Assembly (NCBI GenBank): GCA_018806985.1
Contig: JADANN010000433.1
Coordinates: 1,116,001-1,180,000, forward strand
Length of the DNA stretch: 64,000 nucleotides
Origin: Angiostrongylus vasorum
Lineage: Eukaryota; Nematoda; Chromadorea; Rhabditida; Metastrongylidae
Reading direction: 5' to 3'
Shown: positions 57,510 to 64,000 of the stretch, one piece after another
Layout of the letters: every line of letters begins with the position of its first letter
Numbering within the stretch: position 1 is the first letter of the stretch
Notes under the pieces: generated by a model
Seen by the model: the letters and a program-made list of their open reading frames with translations, nothing else
Told to the model about the DNA's origin: nothing
Databases searched by the model: none
Made by a program: the position numbers and the translations under genes

Positions 57510-59525
57510 TATTCCGGTGTATTACGTTTATCAAACTCACTTCAAAAATTAGCGAACAGATTTTTAAAAATGATGAAACGTGGTGTACACTTTTCATTTT
57601 ATAGCTATGAACGGAAAGACCATTTCTTTAATAACCGATTGAAGAGTCAAATAACCAGCACCTGATTCAACAGATGTGATGGTCGCCGTCGTTTCCACAA
57701 AACATCACTCATTTCTTTCTCCTCGCAAGTTTTGCTCGCTATGATCGACGTTGATAGGTGCTTTAAAATCACTAAACCGCTCAGGTATTGACTGGAGGCT
57801 TTATCACTATCTTCTCACCGATAACTGTTATTATTTGCTTTCTAATAATATCTTCTCATGAGATGTTTCCTCACTGTATAGTGTTGTGCTGGTGAACAGA
57901 CTTTGTTTTGTACAGATTTCGTTTGTTCTGCTCTCAGTTATCATGGAACTCGAACGTGTATTTCTATTCAAAAGAATCATTGATTGCAGTGCTTGAGTAC
58001 CAGTACTGAGGACTAGCATGATTCTTGTTGAAGACGGCGACTCTTGAAGTACTATTCAAGTGTGAAATACGATATGTACTGTTAATTTTTCTGCATCGAA
58101 GAGGAAAAAAGGCCTACCTACAGCTATGTATGCATCTCTTTAGAACCACATTGCAGCAAATGACTCTTTCTAGAAGTAAACGATGTAAAATTGTGGATTG
58201 CTTTGGCTAATTTGCAGGAGATAAACTGACGGCTTCTTTTTTAGAAACGAATTTTAGAAAATAACTAGTTTTTTTTCACCAGTAATGATGTAGCTGTCTG
58301 CTCAGGCGAACATCAAGAATGTTTGCTTGTAATGGAGACCATCAATCCTTGATGCTTTTCATCAAATGGTCGGACCATCAGAGATTTGCATTCTATATTT
58401 CATGCTTGATTACGAAGACCAGCTCTTTATTGGAGATCTGAGTTGGCAAGTCTGAAACCAGCATACGGAGAAGCAATATCATCCATATTTTGTTACAGTA
58501 GGACCGTATTCCATAGAAGACAATTTTATTTATAATACAAGCTTAGCAACAACAAGTTGTCTATTGAAATAAGACAGACACTTGCAGATTGTAGTTCTTG
58601 TGTTGGAAGAAATCAAGAAAACAAAATTTTCCAAATTGGTAGTTGTTCTCACCTTTACCATACCTTTTGCAGAAAAAGTCCATGCTCCTGTCAAAATTTC
58701 CCGGGTGGTGTTAAAGCAGTTTCTGTAGCGCTTTGTCGTTTCGGCTTTGATGGCACACGGTGGCAGTAGACTGAGTGACATTTGGTAGTTTAAATCTAGA
58801 GAAGCTGGCTCTACTAATAACCGGCCATGCTACTTCTTCTTGAGTGGCTTTGAAAGATTGCAACCAGTTTAGGCTTTGTTAGTCAAGTGTGGGGAAGCTG
58901 GCTTCATTAGTAGGATCTACTTCAAAGGGTTTTAAAGTAACTATTTCATTACAATATCACGTTATCCTGGCACAATTTTCAGTAACTGGAGAGCGCAGCT
59001 TGCCAGACTGCATGGGAAGGCAACTGCGCGTGTCATCCATTGTTTTTTTTCTTACAAGAGTGCGCATGTAAAACATTTGATTTGATAAAGCTACACATTG
59101 TTTTGAAATATAACGTTTACTTTTTCCATTTAGCCGCTACGACGTCATTTGTATGAAAACACCCAAGAGGACCATAGAGTAATCGAATTTTTTTCCTAAG
59201 AATTCTTCACAGCGGAAACGATACCGACGGCGAGACATGTGTGAGCCTCCGAACACTTCAAAAAAAGATCCTAATAACCTTTCCGGGAACTCTAGACGAG
59301 AACCAGGATGTTCTATATTTTACATTTCCTCGTTTCCTTCCCTAGATGTTCAGCATTGAAATCCTTATATGGGATAAACCCGCCCACGTTAATGGACATT
59401 TTAAAAAAAATCGGAAAAAATTGTACAGAAGTTTGGATATAAACGCGAAAAAAGTTGATGAATTGGACATCGGAAGCAGAAGAAAAGAAAGGTCTCTGCA
59501 TTGAAAAACTACGTATGGGCTAAGG
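57510..59525. other. Stretch without assignable features
   Basis: No supported exon. A Cys-rich open frame at 58557-58769 lacks the spacing of any zinc-binding family and flanking splice signals. A minus-strand frame near 58400-58460 could be a gene 3 exon by phase but has no other support. Confidence 0.4.
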
Positions 59526-59529
59526 GACA

Positions 59530-59645
59530 AAGCCGTTGGTCCGTTGGCGTTGACCAATCCCCTGCATATTTCGTCATTCGTCTCCTTTAAGCATTTAAGA
59601 GATGGCTGAACGCATATTTAGTCTATACAATGCCTCACGATAGTA
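59530..59645 (-). mobile_element. SINE family A 3' fragment
   Basis: Minus-strand tail and body only. Confidence 0.55.
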
Positions 59646-59659
59646 CAGTGACGTAAGAA

Positions 59660-59840
59660 GCAAGTGTTCTCAGGATCGACTTTCTACTATCCTCGGCGTT
59701 GGATTATAAATGTGTCGTTTTCTTTTGCAGCATTCGCGAGCATTTTTTTTACAACACACGTTTTACTTCCGTACAAATAACTCATACAACACAACAGTAG
59801 CTGATGTTTTGGCAGTATCCCCTTCTTCAGAGGCTCGATG
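59660..59840 (-). mobile_element. Penelope-like terminal-repeat remnant (type 2)
   Basis: It matches 11990-12150, from tctcaggatcgactttctac to the hammerhead-like block at 59799-59834. The latter is decayed in stem II and the GAAA box. Confidence 0.55.
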
Positions 59841-60014
59841 TTGTATAGGATATGCAGTTTATTAAGCGAAACGCTTCAATAACGCAAACAGAAAGGGGGA
59901 AATCTAAGTGGTAATCACATGATCAACAGCTTCTCGAAAACCCACGTTTGCCACTTCAATTTTCACCTTTCTGTCTGTGAACGTTTGGCATAAAAAAATT
60001 GCGTATCAATAAAT

Positions 60015-60840
60015 CCTTAGCCGAAACTTCAGCCACTGTTGTTGTAGTTTTTGTTGTTGTAGCACAAAAAAAGACGAAATGGCACGTCGGATTTCGGAAG
60101 GGACACATCCATCCTCCTTTATTTCACATGACGGAAGGTGGACGTGGCTATCGAAGAGATCTGAGTAGTGTTCGTGAATGGTTTTCTCCATTGCCTTTCT
60201 GGACGCTGTAACTGTTCCGTCTAAGCGTCGGAGTGCAATCATCTTGGTCTTGTAATTGACGAAGCTTCGATGGGCTTTGCGAATGGTTTTCCCAGCCTCT
60301 ATAGCTTCGACCATTACTGCTGCTCTTCTTTTGTTGTTAGTTGTTCGAATGAATCGATGTGCATGGTCAAACTCATGTTTTCGAGAATGCCAACGCCGCC
60401 GACTTCTCCATTACCGCAAGTTCCGAGGAACAGTTCTTCTCCGGTGTCATAGAAGGCGTTGAATGGGTAGCGTCGTCTGGTCTCGGCCATGCCGATGACA
60501 TCGTACCTTGTTATCCTTCTTGCTTGCACGAGCAAGTCTTCTATCCAGGACTCGGATGCAAGTGTACGTGCATTGTAGGTACAGATCGTCACCATAGTTC
60601 TTTGTAATCCAGGCAGCTTCGTGGCCCTGAGATTTTAGCAGCCTCTCCATACTCGTCCCACCCAAAGCTGCGAAATTGGGGGGCTCTTTCGGGGTCAGAG
60701 GAATGAGGCCCTGTTCTTTCACTGTTTTTAGCTTTTGATACCCACCTATAGCTTGCTGGGCTCCGAGCGTGGGGGCTGGGTATACTCACGTGTAGCTTCC
60801 CAGGCTCTCATTCAGGTTTCTTTTTTTTCAGGTTTTTTTT
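60015..60840 (-). mobile_element. RTE-type LINE fragment, 5' part (copy D)
   Basis: Minus-strand frames read LIPLTPKEPPNFAALGGTS, then VTICTYNARTLASES, RITRYDVIGMAETRRRY and GEVGGVGILEN: the start of an RTE AP-endonuclease domain. After IDSFEQLTT the sequence jumps to the [11 protein letters not shown] region, so most of the endonuclease is deleted within this copy. Confidence 0.82.
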
Positions 60841-61505
60841 TCTTGCTAGGTTCATAGGTGGAGTTGAAGGCTTGCCGTCTTCTCGACTCAGCCAGTCCTG
60901 TGACAGCGCACCTTATCCTTCCTGCCTGCATGTGGAATCTATCGAGTGCGCAGATGCAATTGGGCGTGCATTATAAGTACAGAACGTCACTTTAGCCCTT
61001 CGAGATTTAGGCGAACTAAAATGGCTCCGACATTTTAGCAGCCCCTCCATACTCGTGCTTCCTAACGCTGCCGTATCGGGATTTCTTCAGCTGTTAGAGG
61101 AGGAGGCCCACTTATTTTTCTTGTTTAGCATTTAGTACCCACGCGCAGCTCGATGAGCTCTGAATTTGGAGGTTGGATTTACTTACGGATATTTTGCGAC
61201 TCTCTCCCAGAGTAGACAATGGAGCTTATTTCTTAGAGACTACTCCCAAGCGCCTCTCATATACTTCTCAGTCACTTGCTCTTCGTTGAACTGACTCGTA
61301 GAATGCGATCGGCAAAAGAACGAACACATCAAAGTAGCCTCCATGACTATTCCCTAGGAGACATAGGAGGTACGTGCTAAATCGACGTAGCTGAAACAGG
61401 AGTCCATCCCTTGGCGTCACCTGCGTTTCAGGGAAGCAAAAGTCGGTTTTGGTCCGCAAATTACCCCCCTATTCACCACCTTGGGGACACAGCCATTTGC
61501 CTCGT
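60840..61505 (-). mobile_element. RTE-type LINE 5' fragment (copy E)
   Basis: This second 5' region in the same orientation lies directly behind copy D. 60846-61230 aligns with 60470-60800. 61240-61500 aligns (minus strand) with the 5' part of copy A at 8590-8730. Confidence 0.65.
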
Positions 61506-61794
61506 GATTACTCGGCAGGAGATACTTCTATAAGTGAGATTCGTCACAAAATCTCTGTAGTGGTTATGAACCCTTTATCTTATATTTTATAATTGTCCAA
61601 CAAAAAAGGTGCCAAATTATTCTGATCCCGGCACTTCTAGAGTTCAATTCATTTCCTCACATCTATAACCCACAAATCGACGAAGGCTTTCTAACTTTTC
61701 CCGCGTTTGGGTTCAGATTCTGCTTGAGCATTTTTTTTCGTCTACGTAACGAATATCGTTTAATCAAGTCAATTTTCTTGTTGTTCCTCGAATA

Positions 61795-61985
61795 GTCGAG
61801 CTAGAACAATCTCGAGCTGATTGAAGAGACCGAGCTTGTCCGATACACGCTTGGCACCAATTTTCCGACAACGTAGCTGTGGAAAGCATGGTGGACTCGG
61901 AGCGAAGTCGAACTAGTGTTTAAGTAGGCTGGGCTGTCTTCGTTGTGAATGCATTACTACCACTGCGCTATCTGTTCTCCTATGT
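61795..61985 (-). mobile_element. SINE family A copy, diverged
   Basis: Minus-strand core (plus strand acgcttggcaccaattttcc) and a decayed head near 61940-61975. Confidence 0.45.
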
Positions 61986-62039
61986 ATCTTTTAGCATAAT
62001 CGTAGCCGTTCTATTTACTGCCAATCTTTTTAATGCAGG

Positions 62040-62800
62040 GTATATTGAGAAATATAACATTAACGAAGCTGAGATATTTGCAAAACTCTGGACCGCAGGT
62101 GCCTATGGTGGGGAACGAACGCGCTATTGTCCTTTCCGGGGAGTAACGCGTTCACCACCACACCATGCGGGTCCTTCGCTTCGACTGTCTCTCAGCTGGT
62201 TCTATCGATCAGTGCTGTCAGCAATTCGTTCCCCACCGCAGACACCTGCGGTCCGGAGTTTTGCAAATATCTCAGCAATCTTGTGGTTGTATTTCGCCTA
62301 ATACCCTGGCATAAAAATTATAGAAGGCAGAAAAGAAAATATAAACATTGTGAATTCAACTGCAGCCTCAGCTTAACTGGGTTCAATGCCGATGTGGGCT
62401 CTCAGATCAATCCTGTTGACGAGTGATTGCTGACGGCACTGATCGATAGAACTAGCTGAGCACCACACCATGCGGGTCCCTCGTTTCGTCTGTCTCTCAG
62501 CTAGTTATATCGATTTCTCCCATCAGCAATCACCCGTCAACGGGATTGATCTGGTGGGCCCAAATCGGCAATGATCCCAGTTAAGCTGGGTCTTTAGTTA
62601 TAATTACAGTCTTAACCGTTTCATTTACTGTCTACTCTTTTTAATGGCAGGGTATAACGTGAAATATAGCTTCAATGATGCTGAGATATTTGCAAAACTC
62701 CGGACCGCAGGTAGCGCGTTCGTTCCGGACTGCAGACACCTGCGGTCCAGAGTTTTGCAAATATCTTAGCATCATTGAAGTTATCTTTTAGTAGTCAATT
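62040..62800. mobile_element. Cluster of M-family elements in inverted arrangement
   Basis: At least four copies of the end block tttgcaaa(a/t)(c/a)tc alternate in orientation (62078, 62262, 62690, 62750). 62690-62780 is a near-perfect palindrome (gatatttgcaaaactccgga and reverse). Between them are tRNA-like boxes (minus strand, 62110-62170) and two inverted copies of cccgtcaacgggattgatct-type sequence. Open frames in the cluster are incidental. Confidence 0.75.
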
Positions 62801-62961
62801 AAAATGTCTGAATGTCCGAAAAAGTTTCGAATTCCAAAAAAGTTATGTGATGATTTCCGTAGATATTAGAGAAAACAAAAAGCATTTGTTGGTGATATGT
62901 GGTGAGGAAGGCGATAACAATTGTTAGTGCAGCGTAAACAGTTACGGTGAAGAAGTGTTAC

Positions 62962-63224
62962 CTGGTACATAGGAGATTTTCCTATGGATCTCATCCGCAC
63001 CTGCACGTTCTTTTGTTCCCTCGTGGTGGCGCAAAATCAGCGATGAGAAATGTATGTGTTTGGATGTAAAGAGTGTCACATGGGCAAATGCGTGGGATGT
63101 GTTTCGGTTGGTTTGCACTCCACGCAAATGCTGGCAATCATCATCATCGTCGTCGTCACCGCCGTCCTCCGACAGTGACGTGTATTTGTTTGCCATGTTG
63201 AACGTCTATCTCTCGCATAACACT
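62962..63224 (-). CDS. Gene 3, first exon
   Basis: Minus-strand exon from the acceptor at 63225 to the donor CCAG|gtaaca at 62961. ATG at 63196-63194 follows a 28-nt leader. The frame reads MANKYTSLSEDGG, then DDDDDDDCQHLRGVQTN, and stays open through ADEIHRKISYVP to the donor (phase 1). An acidic Asp run and no hydrophobic stretch suggest a soluble N-terminus. An earlier donor in the exon (after CQHL) is possible. No family is recognised and further exons are not secured. Confidence 0.5.
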
Positions 63225-63232
63225 CTGAAAAA
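63225..63232 (-). promoter_or_regulatory. Likely spliced-leader acceptor of gene 3
   Basis: TTTTTCAG on the minus strand matches the nematode acceptor consensus and lies 28 nt before an ATG, a usual trans-splicing layout. Confidence 0.5.
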
Positions 63233-63239
63233 CAAACAC

Positions 63240-64000
63240 GGAAGGTTATTTCGTCTATGTGATGCCTGTTAAAGCGAAGTATTGTATGATAAGTGAGAAT
63301 ATTCCCATACACTACCTTTGACAACATGTCTGACTTGGTGCCCTAGACAGGTTTTCGCCGGTCATTGCATAGGTCAAGTAGCAGCATCACATCGATGGTG
63401 GTCAGCGGCGTCGAATGAACCAGCCAAGAGCCTCGTCTCAGCCGAATGCTTCATCCCTTTCTCCTTTAGCGTTATTCTATATCTTTTACAATGCTTTTTA
63501 AATATAGATATATGTCGTGATGGACACAATTCTTTCGCTTGCTTCATTCTACTAAAAGTTGTTCGCTGGGTAATGAATTCAGCTTAGTATTGAGGACCTC
63601 TCATCGGTCTTCTGTTCTCACTGACATATTAAATGCTCAATGAGCCTGGCTCTTTATTTATGAGCAACTCAGTCCTTCACCCAAAGAATAACGACACGTC
63701 CTCATTTCCACACGATTGGAATGGATATTGATGGCTGTCAACCGCTGAGTAATTTTGTTTACATTGATTTCACTTCTTACGAACCCTGCTTCTTTGAAGT
63801 GAAATCATTGCAGACATTCGTTTCCAGCTAATTTAAATTTAAAAGAGTTGCCCTTAAGAATTTATCACTTACGTCTCAACGTTCTCTTGGCTTAAATATT
63901 TGGTTTTCCCATAGATGTAGTCACAAGCTCTACTGAACTCTTTGCGTCCAAGTTAACGTTTTTTTATTTACCAGTAGTTTAAGTGCATTTTCTCATACTT
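63240..64000. other. Stretch without assignable features
   Basis: A SINE-A-like scrap may lie at 63385-63470. Otherwise nothing supportable to the window end. It may include the gene 3 promoter. Confidence 0.35.

Noticed and set aside
58557..58769. Cys-rich frame resembling a RING or zinc finger
   Set aside because: Cysteine spacing fits no zinc-binding family and there are no flanking splice signals.

Overview
The window looks like nuclear DNA of a parasitic nematode, most likely a strongylid such as a hookworm (inference, not tested by search). The grounds are AT-rich sequence, introns with T-rich/TTTCAG acceptors, two introns of about 41 nt beside others of many kb, likely spliced-leader acceptors just before start codons, and very dense short repeats. 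There is no bacterial operon structure, rRNA gene or CRISPR array, and I see no intact tRNA gene.

Three host genes can be pieced together. Gene 1 (+, about 700-16679, 5' end outside the window) encodes a single-pass membrane protein. Its ectodomain is built from protease-inhibitor-type modules: lustrin-like Cys repeat, thyroglobulin type-1, antistasin-like, two more lustrin-like repeats, Kunitz and an SEA-like segment. A transmembrane helix and a Ser/Arg/Pro-rich tail follow. Gene 2 (+, 35342-57508) encodes a predicted 163-residue protein with two C-terminal transmembrane helices that I do not recognise. Its eight exons include one of 24 nt and all agree in phase. Gene 3 (-, first exon 62962-63224) starts behind a strong TTTTTCAG acceptor and has an acidic N-terminus; only this exon is clear.

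Most of the rest is mobile DNA: (i) RTE-type LINE fragments at 8.5-11.5, 26.3-27.1, 54.5-56.5 and 60.0-61.5 kb; (ii) Penelope-like element fragments with a GIY-YIG end at 29.9-31.0 and 38.7-39.1 kb, plus terminal-repeat remnants carrying hammerhead-ribozyme-like motifs; (iii) three tRNA-derived SINE families, here called A, B and C, which share a central core; (iv) a 380-bp non-autonomous family with sharp ends; (v) a family called M with palindromic arrangement and internal tRNA-like boxes; (vi) a foldback element at 20.2-20.6 kb; (vii) a GC-rich island at 24.3-25.7 kb that may be an LTR-element remnant.

The introns of genes 1 and 2 hold most of these insertions. From 16.7 to 35.3 kb and from 57.5 to 62.9 kb I found almost only repeats and unassigned sequence. 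All gene models were made by eye from splice signals, phase agreement and protein motifs, without similarity searches or transcripts.
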